DNA of 64,000 nt from NCBI GenBank assembly GCA_934132775.1, contig CAKPAA010000009.1, positions 1 through 64,000 of the forward strand, given 5' to 3'. Source of the DNA: an uncultured Clostridia bacterium. GTDB lineage: Bacteria; Bacillota; Clostridia; TANB77; UBA1234. This document shows, in pieces, positions 19,379-31,400 of the stretch (within the stretch, counting starts at the first letter, position 1; each line of letters opens with the position of its first letter). The position numbers were made by a program, and so were the translations under genes. The notes under the pieces are model-generated. The model made no database searches, was not told the DNA's origin, and was given only the letters and a program-made list of their open reading frames with translations.

Positions 19379-20863
19379 ATGTATGCTGTATTTAAAGTGT
19401 TAAATATGGTATACAAAGAAAAAATGAAACGCACAAAAATCGTATGTACTTTAGGACCAGCTGTTGATGATGCTGCAACACTTGCAAGAGTTTGCACTGC
19501 CGGAATGGATGTTGCAAGATTTAATTTTTCACACGGCGACTACTTAGATCAACAAAAAAGAATAGACTTGTTTAAAAGTGTAAGAGATGAATTAAAATTA
19601 CCAATAGCAATGATGCTAGACACAAAAGGTCCAGAAATAAGAATAGGCACTTTTAAAAACGGAGAAGCGTATATAAAAGATGGGGCACACTTTACTTTAA
19701 TGCACGATAACTGCGATGGAGACGAAGAAAAAGTATATGTAAATTACGAAACTTTATATGCAGAAGTAATACCAGGTGCAACAATACTAATAAATGATGG
19801 AATAATAGAACTAAAAGTAGAAGAAATAAAAGATAAAAACATAGTATGCTTAGTTACACACGGTGGAAAATTAACAAATAGAAAAAGTGTAAATATACCA
19901 GGATTATCACTAAATTTTCCTCTAATGACCGAAAAAGATAAAGCGGACATCACATTTGGAGTTGAAAATAACTTCGATATAATCGCAGCATCATTCGTTA
20001 GAAAAGCGGATGATATACTAGCAATCAAAAACTTACTAAAAGACTTGAACGCACCACAAATAAGCATCATAGCCAAAATAGAAAACCAAGAAGGCGTAGA
20101 CAACTTCGATGAGATACTAGATGTAGCAGACGGAATAATGGTAGCACGTGGAGATTTAGGCGTTGAAATACCAATGGAAAAAGTTCCATCAATACAAAAA
20201 ATGTTCATTAGAAAATGTAACGAAAAAGGAAAAATAGTAATAGTAGCAACACAAATGTTAGAGTCAATGACAACATCGCCAAGACCAACAAGAGCCGAAG
20301 TAAACGACGTAGCAAATGCAGTATATGACGGAGCAACAGCAGTAATGCTTTCAGGCGAAGTTGCAGCAGGAAACTTCCCAGTTGAATGTGTAAAAATGAT
20401 GCACCAAATAACAAAAACAGTCGAGAATGAAATAGACTATTGGGGCAACTTCTGCAAATTCGACGACAAAACATTGATAGGAAACAAAAACAACTTAATA
20501 GTTGGACATTCACTATGCGAACTTGCAATGCAATCAAATGCAAAAGCAATCTTCTCGCTATCATCAGGAGGCCACACACCACAAGCAATAGCATCATTTA
20601 AGCCAAAATGTCCAATATTTGCAATAACACCAAACATATCAACAGCAAGAAGATTAAATGCAGTTTGGAATGTAACTCCAATAGTAGTTGAAGAAAAAGA
20701 AACAGAAGTTGAAATGATAAAAGAGGGCTTAGAATACGCAAAAGAAAACAACTACATCTTCGATGACGATATAGTTGTAATTGGCGAAAGCGACACATAC
20801 ACAAGATCTAATTTACTAGGTGCAAAGCATACTAAAAAAGTTGGAGGAATATATCAACTATAA
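19379..20863 (+). CDS. pyk: Pyruvate kinase
   Basis: Transfers phosphate from phosphoenolpyruvate to ADP at the end of glycolysis. The frame gives up to 494 residues. RTKIVCTLGPA, MDVARFNFSHGD, MLDTKGPEIR, the catalytic IIAKIENQEGV, MVARGDLGVEIP and SGEVAAGNFP motifs are all present, followed by the C-terminal allosteric domain. No extra PEP-utilising domain. The start is uncertain. ATG 19379 touches the GGAG, ATG 19406 is 27 bases from it, and ATG 19424 gives the usual family N-terminus (MKRTKIVCT). A six-codon frame lies at the ribosome site (see findings). Confidence 0.95.
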   Translation: MYAVFKVLNMVYKEKMKRTKIVCTLGPAVDDAATLARVCTAGMDVARFNFSHGDYLDQQKRIDLFKSVRDELKLPIAMMLDTKGPEIRIGTFKNGEAYIKDGAHFTLMHDNCDGDEEKVYVNYETLYAEVIPGATILINDGIIELKVEEIKDKNIVCLVTHGGKLTNRKSVNIPGLSLNFPLMTEKDKADITFGVENNFDIIAASFVRKADDILAIKNLLKDLNAPQISIIAKIENQEGVDNFDEILDVADGIMVARGDLGVEIPMEKVPSIQKMFIRKCNEKGKIVIVATQMLESMTTSPRPTRAEVNDVANAVYDGATAVMLSGEVAAGNFPVECVKMMHQITKTVENEIDYWGNFCKFDDKTLIGNKNNLIVGHSLCELAMQSNAKAIFSLSSGGHTPQAIASFKPKCPIFAITPNISTARRLNAVWNVTPIVVEEKETEVEMIKEGLEYAKENNYIFDDDIVVIGESDTYTRSNLLGAKHTKKVGGIYQL

Positions 20864-20956
20864 AAGAGTTAACGGCACTATGAACATCTCTCTCCTAAAA
20901 TTAAGTTGCTCTCAAAGTTAATAATAATGTATGTAGAAATTTTTTAATAGTTTCAA

Positions 20957-20987
20957 ATGACTGTAAAGAAATAAGCTTTACAGTCAT
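20957..20987 (+). terminator. Terminator of pyk
   Basis: ATGACTGTAAAG pairs with CTTTACAGTCAT (12 bp, 7-base loop), then TTTTTG. It may also serve the convergent ATPase gene. Confidence 0.85.
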
Positions 20988-21004
20988 TTTTGTTAATTTA
21001 AACA

Positions 21005-22225
21005 TTATCTTTCATCTAGTAACCAATCTAATGCATTTATTTTCTTTATGCCATCAAAATCAGCATCTAAATCTTCATCTAATGTCAATATATATTTAGG
21101 GTAATTATCGTTTATTTTTTTCAAAGGTGCTAATTCTCTCTCTAAAATTTTATTATCGTCTTCACTTCTTGTTGTTAAAGCCACTTGGTAATATTCAGTA
21201 TTTTCAGGCTTTTTAGCAACGAAATCAACTTCTAAATCATCGTACTTTCCTATATACACATCATAGCCTCGTCTCAAGAGCTCCAAATAAATAATATTTT
21301 CTAATATGTGTCCCATATCTTTACCAGATTCTTGACCAAGCATATAATATCTAAGTCCAATATCAACAGCATAATACTTCTCTTGTGTTTTTAAAAATTC
21401 CTTTCCTTTTATATCATATCTGCTGGCCCTAAATATTAAATAACTATCGATTAAAGCTTCAACATAATTGGATATCGTATTATACGAATAATTTTTGTCT
21501 ATCCCTTCTAAATTATTACTTATACCTTTCAAACTTGTTCTATTTCCAATATTATCATAAAGATATTTAGCTGTTCTTTCCAGCATAGTTTTATCAGTTA
21601 TACCCTTTCTTTGCATTACATCTTTGAATAAGACAGTATTATATATTCCATCCAAAAACATTTTTATATTTTCTGGATTGATTCTATACAATTCAACAGC
21701 TTGTGGAAACGAGCTATATCTCAAATAATTTCTAAATTTTCTTGAAATGTCCGTTTTATCATTAAAACTTGACATATACTCTTTAAAAGACAAAGGCAAC
21801 ATCTTTATTTCAATGTATCTTCCTGTTAATAATGTGGCTAATTCTGACGATAACAGATACGCATTCGAGCCTGTTATATACAAGTCAACATCTTTATTTA
21901 TAAATAAGCTATCCACTGTTTTTTCAAATTCTTTTACATTCTGTATCTCATCTAAAAAAACATATGTTTTTTTACCTTTAACCAACTTACTTTTTATATA
22001 CTTATATAATTCTTTTCTATCTTGAAGCTCCTCATAATCAGCATCTTCAAAATTTATAGATATTATCTGTTCACCAGATATTCCGTTGTCTTTCAAATAA
22101 TCTTGAAAAATTTCCAGTAAAGTAGATTTTCCGCACCTTCTTATACCAGTAATAACTTTTATTATTTGTTGGTCTTTAAAGTTTTTCAGTATGTTCAAAT
22201 AATTGTCTCTCTGTATTCTCTCCAT
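21005..22225 (-). CDS. AAA_14/DUF4143 ATPase
   Basis: A 406-residue ATPase of the widespread AAA_14-DUF4143 type. Walker A is GIRRCGKST, Walker B is YVFLDEIQN, sensor 1 is YITGSNAYLLSSELATLLTGR. The C-terminal DUF4143 part carries a PD-(D/E)xK-like pattern (LENIIYLELLRRGYDVYIGK... LEVDFVA). Members are thought to act on DNA or in stress and defence, but no activity is generally established. ATG 22225 has AGGAG 8 bases upstream. Its promoter (TTGAAA-N17-TATAAT, minus strand) is overlapped by a 28-bp palindrome, suggesting repression. Likely accessory cargo. Confidence 0.85.
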   Translation of the reverse strand: MERIQRDNYLNILKNFKDQQIIKVITGIRRCGKSTLLEIFQDYLKDNGISGEQIISINFEDADYEELQDRKELYKYIKSKLVKGKKTYVFLDEIQNVKEFEKTVDSLFINKDVDLYITGSNAYLLSSELATLLTGRYIEIKMLPLSFKEYMSSFNDKTDISRKFRNYLRYSSFPQAVELYRINPENIKMFLDGIYNTVLFKDVMQRKGITDKTMLERTAKYLYDNIGNRTSLKGISNNLEGIDKNYSYNTISNYVEALIDSYLIFRASRYDIKGKEFLKTQEKYYAVDIGLRYYMLGQESGKDMGHILENIIYLELLRRGYDVYIGKYDDLEVDFVAKKPENTEYYQVALTTRSEDDNKILERELAPLKKINDNYPKYILTLDEDLDADFDGIKKINALDWLLDER

Positions 22226-22275
22226 AAACACCACTCCTATCTACATTTATTATAATATATTATAATAATATATTC

Positions 22276-22303
22276 AAGTTTTTTCAAAATTTTGAAAAAA
22301 CTT
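22276..22303. promoter_or_regulatory. 28-bp perfect palindrome over the ATPase promoter
   Basis: AAGTTTTTTCAAAA joined directly to its reverse complement. The half TTTGAAAAAACTT recurs at 22331-22343. The right half contains the -35 element TTGAAA of the minus-strand promoter, so it fits an operator for the AAA_14 gene. Confidence 0.6.
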
Positions 22304-22399
22304 CTGATTTTCGCATACTTTTTTCATTGCTTTGAAAAAACTTTTAGTTATTACCTACTTTTTATTTTTTAATAAACCTTCATTTTCTATACAAATAAG

Positions 22400-22452
22400 C
22401 AAAAAGAAAGAGTATCTTTTAGCAAAATGTTGTTAAAAGTACTCTTTCTTTA
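22400..22452 (-). terminator. Terminator of the giant secreted-protein gene
   Basis: AAAGAAAGAGTA...TACTCTTTCTTT with an extended CTTTTA/TAAAAG stem forms a long hairpin just after the minus-strand stop at 22464. The minus side continues with TTTTTG. Confidence 0.8.
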
Positions 22453-22463
22453 ATTTCAGTATT

Positions 22464-25400
22464 TTATGGCTTTATTGTTAATCTAAACGTGTTGTATTTT
22501 TCTGTGCTATTAGTGTCTAAATTATCTGTATCTAACATTCCTGTTGTTTTTGTATAGACACCCGTTACATTGCTATTCATATAACTGCCATTTGACGTTG
22601 CTACATTTTCAGTTGCAGGAGTTTCATTCAAAATTCCTTTTGTATCTATTGATGATGTCTTTGCTGATGCTCCTAAAACTTGTGCAACATCAAGATCTTT
22701 TCCAGTTGCCACATTTACCTTAGTATTGCTTCTTGTTCCATAATATTGTTCAACTTTATTGCCAACCAAAGCCTTACTATTCGACATACCTTCTGCCAAT
22801 GAACAAGCCTCACTTACTGTTACATTTATTGGCGAAGTGCTTTCCTTAGCAGTTCTAATGTAGAAATTCTTCGTATATATTGGAGCTTGTACTGTTACTG
22901 ACAACATAACTTGTTTATCACTTTCAAATTCAAAAGTTTTATCCACTAACATATCTTTGCCCTCTGCTATTCTTGTTGTAATCTTTGTAGCATAATACTT
23001 CGTGTCAAAAGTTATTCCGTCATCTTCATACTGTTCAGGTGATTTAATTCTGACAGGTATGTCAGATTCAAACACAATCTTTGCTCCCTCAAAATATGTT
23101 GCATTGTACTTTTGGTAGCTAATTGCAGGTGCTTTATTTATAATTGTTGAAACATTTATTTTATCTGATACAACATTTCCAAGTTCGTCCTCAACCTCAA
23201 AATTATACACACCATTTACAAGCACTTTATACCTTAATGTTACAGTCATTTCATAGTTTTCCTTAGTCAATGTTCCAGCATATTCTGATCTATCTATCAC
23301 AACATTATTGACACTAATTCTAGATATAGTATTTACAGATTTAATAATTGCAGTTATTTCAACTTCATCAATAGCCACTTGCTTTTGTTCAAATCTAATA
23401 GTTGGCTTTCTGTTAATGTCTCCGACAACCGTATCATATTTGTTAACCGTTTTATCAGTAACATCTGCAAAAGTTGCTGTTATATAATTTTTCTTTGAAG
23501 CCGTAACTTCAACATAAATATACTTTCCTATGTCTGCATATTCTGGAACATACTTAGAAGCTGTTGCACCACCTATTGCTGTTCCACCAGTTGTTATTCC
23601 ATCGCTATTCGTATACCACTTGTAGCTAAAACTACAACCAGTTGGAATTATTCCAGAAGTATCAACACTTAAAGTTTCTCCACATTTATTGATGCCGTTA
23701 ATTGTAACATATCCTGCCATTGGTGCAGGAGTTATATCAAATAGCACTGACTTGCTGCCTTCATACATTCCTTTACCTGTTATTGTTACTGAACCTTTTC
23801 CAACATCAAAATTTGGTCCATAGCTAACTTCATAGTCTACACCCTTCGTTAAAACTGTTTCACCATCTTTTACTATCTCTTTTGGTTTAATCTGCTTATT
23901 TTCAAATATATATGTGTACTTTCCTAATTCAACCGTTACTTCGTCTATATCAGCCTTGTCAACATCAACTTCCTTAGCTAAACTTACATTACCAACAGCA
24001 TCCTTAGCCCAAATATAATACTTGCCTAATGCATTAGGAGTGTATTTTACTGTAACTTCTTTTGCAGTTGTAACACTTGTCCAGCCGGAAGTTGGTTCTG
24101 TATTAGTTGTTGTAACCTGCCAAGCTGAAACTCCAGAACCTGCATCTTTTAATGTTATTGAAAACTCTTTGTTTCTCATAAGCTTACCAGAATATTCAAT
24201 GCTTGGTGCAGTGTTATCTAGATTGTAGATTCTTAATTGCTCAACTGTTTCATTTCCAGCTGCGTCAATTATATATACATTTGCTGTTACAAATCCATAA
24301 ACATCACCTGTAAATATGTATTCCCTTATATTCTTTATTGGATTTGTTGACGTATCTCTATCTGTTACTCCATAAATATCTTTAAATCCATTAGCATCTT
24401 GGAACTTAATTCTAGCAATTTGACTTCCTTCATCTGTCGCAATAATTGTAAAGTCTTTTGTCTTACTCCATCCTGTTGCAGTTGCCCAAGCACCAGTTGA
24501 ATCTAATTGATTTGCCTTGCTTACACTTGGTTTCACACTATCTACTTTTGAAACTGTAATTGTTTTTATTGTAGTATTTCTAAGTGTATCCGCAACAGTT
24601 ATTTCATACTCTTTTCCAAGTTCATCTGCTCCGATATTTGGTGCAAATTCAAGAGAGTATGCCCTTGTTGTGCTGTCCACAGAGGCCGTTCCAGTATACA
24701 CAGTAGATCCAGTAGCTTTATCTTTCATCGTTATATTGACAGATGAACAATAATTTTCTGTGCCTGAGACTGTAAGTGTGTAGTTAGTGTTCCAATCACT
24801 TGAAGATGATTCAATAGATGATATATCACTAATTTCAGGAGCTATACCATCTGGATTTAAATGTACAGCATTCAAAAAAGTATAGCCTATTCCATTTGAG
24901 TCTTCTCCAGAAATTACATATTGTACAACAACAGTTTCTTGTATTTCTGGTTTCGCCGAACCTTCTAAATGGTAATATATTGTATTATTATCAACTGTAT
25001 AATAGCTGTTTGTAATATCGCCATAGTTAGGATTATAAAAACTTACTATTGTATTTGTAATATTTGCTAGTGTTACAGTATATGTTAATTTCATGTCAAT
25101 ATAAAATTTTGTTTCATCGTAAGTAATTGTATATGTTTGATTTTCAACCAATTCTTTTCCACACGCCGTGCACTCTGTTCCCCAAAAAGTATTATTAGTA
25201 AAGTTATACGAATTACTCGTTTGATGCGCATCTCCAGGTATATAAGCTCCACAAACAGAACAAATTCCTGAAACTCCCGTAGAACATCCCAAAATTCCAT
25301 TTTCATTATAATGCTTCTCCGGCGTTCCTCCATAATTTAAGCAATCTCTACAATCCTTTACGTGATATGCTAAATTTCCATTCATAAATATATTATGAGT

Positions 25401-28400
25401 TCTATAATTATCTGTCTTATAACTCCAACCACATTCACAGGTGTGTACCAATTTATTAGAAGGACTACAACTCTCTCCCATTGTCCAATACTCTTTTGTA
25501 TATGTATGCGCAACTTTTTCTCCAATTACTTTCTGGCAAACTTTACATTCTTGCCAATGGTAATTTTCATTATACTTATCTATTGCGTAGTCACTACAAT
25601 TATGGTTTTCACTTGCACCATATGGATTTATTCCTGTAACATCAACCGTTGTCTTTCCGATATATATCAAGAAAGTAACTTCTTTTGTTCCTGTATATGC
25701 ACCTTTACAGGTTATAATAACTGTTGCAACACCTGGTTCTACATTATCGATATACGAAATATCATAATCAGTTCCTTCTTTTAATGTCATTCCGCCATCT
25801 TTTACCGTTGGTTTAGGAGTTATTTCAAAACCAGTGTATTCGAACTTGTCATTTGGCAGTGTCACTTCAAGTTCTGAAACATCTGTTTTATTGGCATCAA
25901 AATATTTAACCTCATTAACATTTCCAACCGCATCTTTTGCCCAAATATAATATCTTCCTAATGTTGTTGGAGTGTATGTAATAGTTAATCTATTAACCGC
26001 TGTAACATTGTTCCAATTGCTATCATTTTCACTTGGTGCTGTATCACTTCTTGTAATTTGCCATCCAACTATTCCCGAGCCACTATCTTTTAAAGTAATA
26101 GTTGTTGGCTGGTTTTTAACCACTTCTAATTTGCATTCAATAGTTGGCGCAATATTGTCCAAATTATATATTTTTAACTGCTCAACTGCTTCATTTCCAG
26201 CCTCATCAACTAAATATACATTTGCTGTTACAAAACCTTTTACATTTCCAGTAAAGGTATATTCTCTTTTGTTTAAAGCTGGTGTTACAGATGTATCTAT
26301 TTCAGTTATTCCATAATCATCGACAAATCCATTTGCATCCTGAAATTTAATTTTTGCAATATTACTTCCCTCATCCGTCGCAATAATTGTAAAATCTTTT
26401 ATCTTACTCCAATTAGTTGCAGTTGTCCAAGCACCAGTTGAATCCAATTGATTTGTCTTATTCACACTTGGTTTCACACTATCTACTTTTGAAACAGTAA
26501 TTGTTTTTGTTGTAGTATTTCCAAGTATATCCGCAACAATTATTTCGTACTCTTTTCCAAGTTCGTCTGCTCCGATATTTGGCGCAAACTCAAGAGAGTA
26601 CGCTCTCGTTGTGCTGTCCACGGAAGCACTGCCAGTGTATACAGTAGATCCAGTAGACTTATCTTTCATTGTTATATTAACAGATGAGCAATAATTTTCT
26701 GTACCTGAAATTATAATCTTTAAGTTCTTTGCCCAACCATTGCTTTCATTTGTTGAATTGATGTCAAGTGAATTTACTGTTGGTGCAATAACTTCTGGTA
26801 ACAAACTAGCATATATACCAATATTACTTTGTACATCACTTCCACCATAATTTATATATGCATTAAACAATACAAATTGTTGTATCGTTTCAATACCATC
26901 ATTATATTTACAGTCTGTTGATATAGTTATGATGTTATCATTTAATGTATAATCAAAACTCTCACTAGTTCCAACTGTATCATTATAAAAGCGTGATGTA
27001 TTTATAAGAACACAATTGGTTGCATTTTTCATTAGTACAATTTTAGCTTCTAGAGACATCTTTCCGTCTGAACCACGAACTATATTTAAAGTTGAATTAT
27101 CTATATCTATAATTTTTTCTCCACATCCATCGCAAGTTCCTGCATTATATGAACCAGTTAATCCATTATATGTTGTACCAACAGAATGTCCACTAGCAAC
27201 CCAACTTCCACATATAGCACAATTTCCAGCTTTTCCTGTGACGCAACTTAATACATTATTATCTTTATCTACGTGCTGTTCAGCAGTTCCAATAAAATCT
27301 CTACAATCTTTACATTCTTTTATATGAATAAAATTATTAGCTGAGTACCCAATATTTTTATGTTCTCTCGTGTTCTCAGTTTCATAAGTATAACCACAAC
27401 TACATATATGTACAAGCTTATTATTTGAACTACAGCTATCTCCCATTGTCCAATATTCTTTTGTATACGTATGTGCAACTTTTTCTCCAATTACTTTCTG
27501 ACAAACTTTACATTCTTGCCAATGGTAATTCTCATCATACTTATCTATTGCATAATCACTGCAATTATGATTTTCACCAACACCATATGGATTTATTCCC
27601 GTAACATCTATTATTGTTCTATCAACATATATTAAAAATGTAACTTCTTTTGTTCCAACATATGAGCCTTTTCCTGTTATAATAACTGTTGCAACTCCAG
27701 ACTCAGTATTTTCTTTATATGAAACTTCATAATCTGCATCTTTTATTAACTTGCTTGTTCCATCTTTTACTGCTGGCTCTGGAGTTATTCCTATACCTGT
27801 ATACTTATATTTCTCGTTTGGTAATGTCACTGTAAGTTCTGAAACATCTGTCTTATCAGCATTGAAATATTTAACTTCATTAATATTTCCAGCTACATCT
27901 TTTGCCCAAACGTAATATCTTCCTGATGTTGTTGGAGTATATGTAATAGTTAGTTCTCTAACTGTTGTAACGTTATTCCAATTACTATCATTTTCACTTG
28001 GTGCCGTATCACTCCTTGTAACTTGCCATCCAACTATTCCCGCTCCACTATCTTTTAAAGTAATTGTCATCGGTTGGTTTTTAACCCCTTCTAATTCGCA
28101 TTCAATAGTTGGTTTGGTATTATCTAAATTATATATTCTTAACTGTTCAACTGTTTCATTTCCAGCTGCATCAACTAAATATACATTTGCTGTTACAAAA
28201 CCTTTTACATTTCCAGTAAAGGTATATTCTCTTTTGTTTAAAGCTGGTGTTACAGATGTATCTATTTCAGTTATTCCATAATCATCAACAAATCCATTCG
28301 CATCTTGAAATTTAATTTTTGCAATATTGCTTCCCTCATCAGTCGCAATAATTGTAAAATCTTTTATCTTACTCCAATTAGTTGCAGTTGCCCAAACTCC

Positions 28401-31400
28401 AGTTGAATCTAATTGATTTGTTTTGTTCACAGTTGGCTTTGCACTATCTACTTTTGAAACTGTAATTGTTTTTGTTGTAGCATTTCTAAGTATATCCGCA
28501 ACAGTTATTTCATACTCTTTTCCAAGTTCGTCTGCTCCGATATTTGGTGCAAATTCAAGAGAGTATGCTCTTGTTGTACTGTCCACAGAGGCCGTTCCAG
28601 TATACACAGTAGCTTTTGTTGCTTTATCCTTCATTGTTATATTAACTGATGAACAATAATTTTCTGTGCCCGTAATTTTAATTAAGCAGTTGGTACTCCA
28701 ACCGTCTTTTATCAATAATTTTTTAACATCTATATTTTCTATAACTGGTTTTACATTTTCAGGAGCTACATTAAAGTTTTCTGTTATATGCCAAGCAGCT
28801 CCATCGGCAGTTTTTGCTTTAATTCCAACTGACATATGAACAGAATTTTCTACCCCACTATTTGCCTTAAATTCACCTTCAACAATTGTTTTACCATCTC
28901 GTGTACTAATTTTTTTATTTACAATAGTACCTAAATTAGGGACAATCCAGTATGTATCACTTATATCTACAAATTCACGTGCAGGCACAAACTCTATTTT
29001 AGCCTTCCAATATCCATCTTCAATATACTCAATTGCATAATTGTCTACTGTTCCTATTGCTTGCCCACAATTCTTACATTTGAACTCTCCATTTTTTGCC
29101 CAACCAGAATTTGTGTGATATGCAATAGTTAAATTGCCATTACATATCGCACATTTTCCTAAATTGCTACAAGATAATGTATTTCCATTTTCATCAACAC
29201 ACTTTTCACTAAATCCTGTTTCTCCACACTTTTTACAAGATTTGTGATGAAAATATTCATATGTATTTGTAACTAGCCCATCACCATATGTGTGTTCTCT
29301 TGTATTTTCACTACTATATTGATAACCACAACTACATATATGAACTTGCTTGTTATATCTAGAACAACTTTCACCCATTGTCCAATACTCTTTTGTATAT
29401 GTATGTGCAACTTTTTCTCCAATTACTTTCTGACAAACTTTACACTCTTGCCAATGGTAATTTTCATTATACTTATCTATTGCGTAGTCACTACAATTAT
29501 GGTTTTCACTTGCACCATATGGATTTATTCCTGTAACATCAACCGTTGTCTTTCCGATATATATCAAGAAAGTAACTTCTTTTGTTCCTGTATATGCACC
29601 TTTACCAGTTATAATAACTGTTGCAACACCAGACTCAGTATTTTCTTTATATGAAACTTCATAATCTGCATCTTTTATTAACTTGCTTGTTCCATCTTTT
29701 ACTGTTGGCTCTGGAGTTATTCCTATACCTGTATACTTATATTTCTCGTTTGGTAATGTCACTGTAAGCTCTGAAACATCAGTTTTATCCGCATTAAAAT
29801 ATTTAACTTCACTAATATTCCCAGCTCCATCTTTTGCCCAAATATAATATCTTCCCGATGTTGTTGGAGTATATGTAATAGTTAGTTCTCTAACTGTTGT
29901 AACGTTATTCCAATTACTATCATTTTCACTTGGTGCCGTATCACTCCTTGTAACTTGCCATCCAACTATTCCCGCTCCACTATCTTTTAAAGTAATTGTC
30001 ATCGGTTGGTTTTTAACCCCTTCTAATTCGCATTCAATAGTTGGTTTGGTATTATCTAAATTATATATTCTTAACTGTTCAACTGTTTCATTTCCAGCTG
30101 CATCAACTAAATATACATTTGCTGTTACAAAACCTTTTACATTTCCAGTAAAGGTATATTCTCTTTTGTTTAAAGCTGGTGTTACAGATGTATCTATTTC
30201 AGTTATTCCATAATCATCGACAAATCCATTTGCATCCTGAAATTTAATTTTTGCAATATTACTTCCCTCATCCGTCGCAATAATTGTAAAATCTTTTATC
30301 TTACTCCAATTAGTTGCAGTTGTCCAAGCACCAGTTGAATCCAATTGATTTGTCTTATTCACACTTGGTTTCACACTATCTACTTTTGAAACAGTAATTG
30401 TTTTTGTTGTAGTATTTCCAAGTATATCCGCAACAATTATTTCGTACTCTTTTCCAAGTTCGTCTGCTCCGATATTTGGCGCAAACTCAAGAGAGTACGC
30501 TCTCGTTGTGCTGTCCACGGAAGCACTGCCAGTGTATACAGTAGATCCAGTAGACTTATCTTTCATTGTTATATTAACAGATGAGCAATAATTTTCTGTG
30601 CCTGAAATCGTAATCTTTAAGTTCTTTGCCCAACCATTGCTTTCATTTGTTGCATTTGTGTCAATTGAATTTACTATTGGTGCAATAACTTCAGGTAACA
30701 AACTAGCATATATACCAATATTACTTTGCACATTACTTCCATCATAATTTATATATGCATTAAACAATACAAATTGTTGTATCATTTCAATATCATTGTT
30801 ATATTTACAGTCTGTTGATATAGTTATGATATTATCATTTAATGTATAATCAAAACTCTCACTAGTTCCAACATTATCATTATAAAAACGTGGTTTATTT
30901 ATAATAACACAATTGGTTGCATTTTTCATTAGTACAATTTTAGCTTCTAGAGACATCTTTCCATCTGAGCCACGAACTATATTTAAAGTTGATTTATCTA
31001 TATCTATAATTTTTTCTCTACATCCATCACAAATTCCTGCATTATATGAATGAGTTAATTCATTATACGTTGTACCAACCGAATGTCCAGCAGAGACCCA
31101 ACTTCCACATATAGCACAAGTTCCAGATTTTTTAGTAACACAACTTAAGACATTATTGTTTTGATCTACGTGCTCTTCCATAGTTCCAACAAAATCTCTG
31201 CAATCTCTACATTCCTTTATATGAATAATATTATTAGCTACGTATCCCACATTCTTATGTTCTCTCGTATTCTCCGTTTCATAAGTATATCCACAACTAC
31301 AAATATGTACAAGTTTATTATTTGCACTACAACTATCTCCCATTGTCCAATACTCTTTTGTATATGTATGCGCAACTTTTTCTCCAATTACTTTCTGGCA

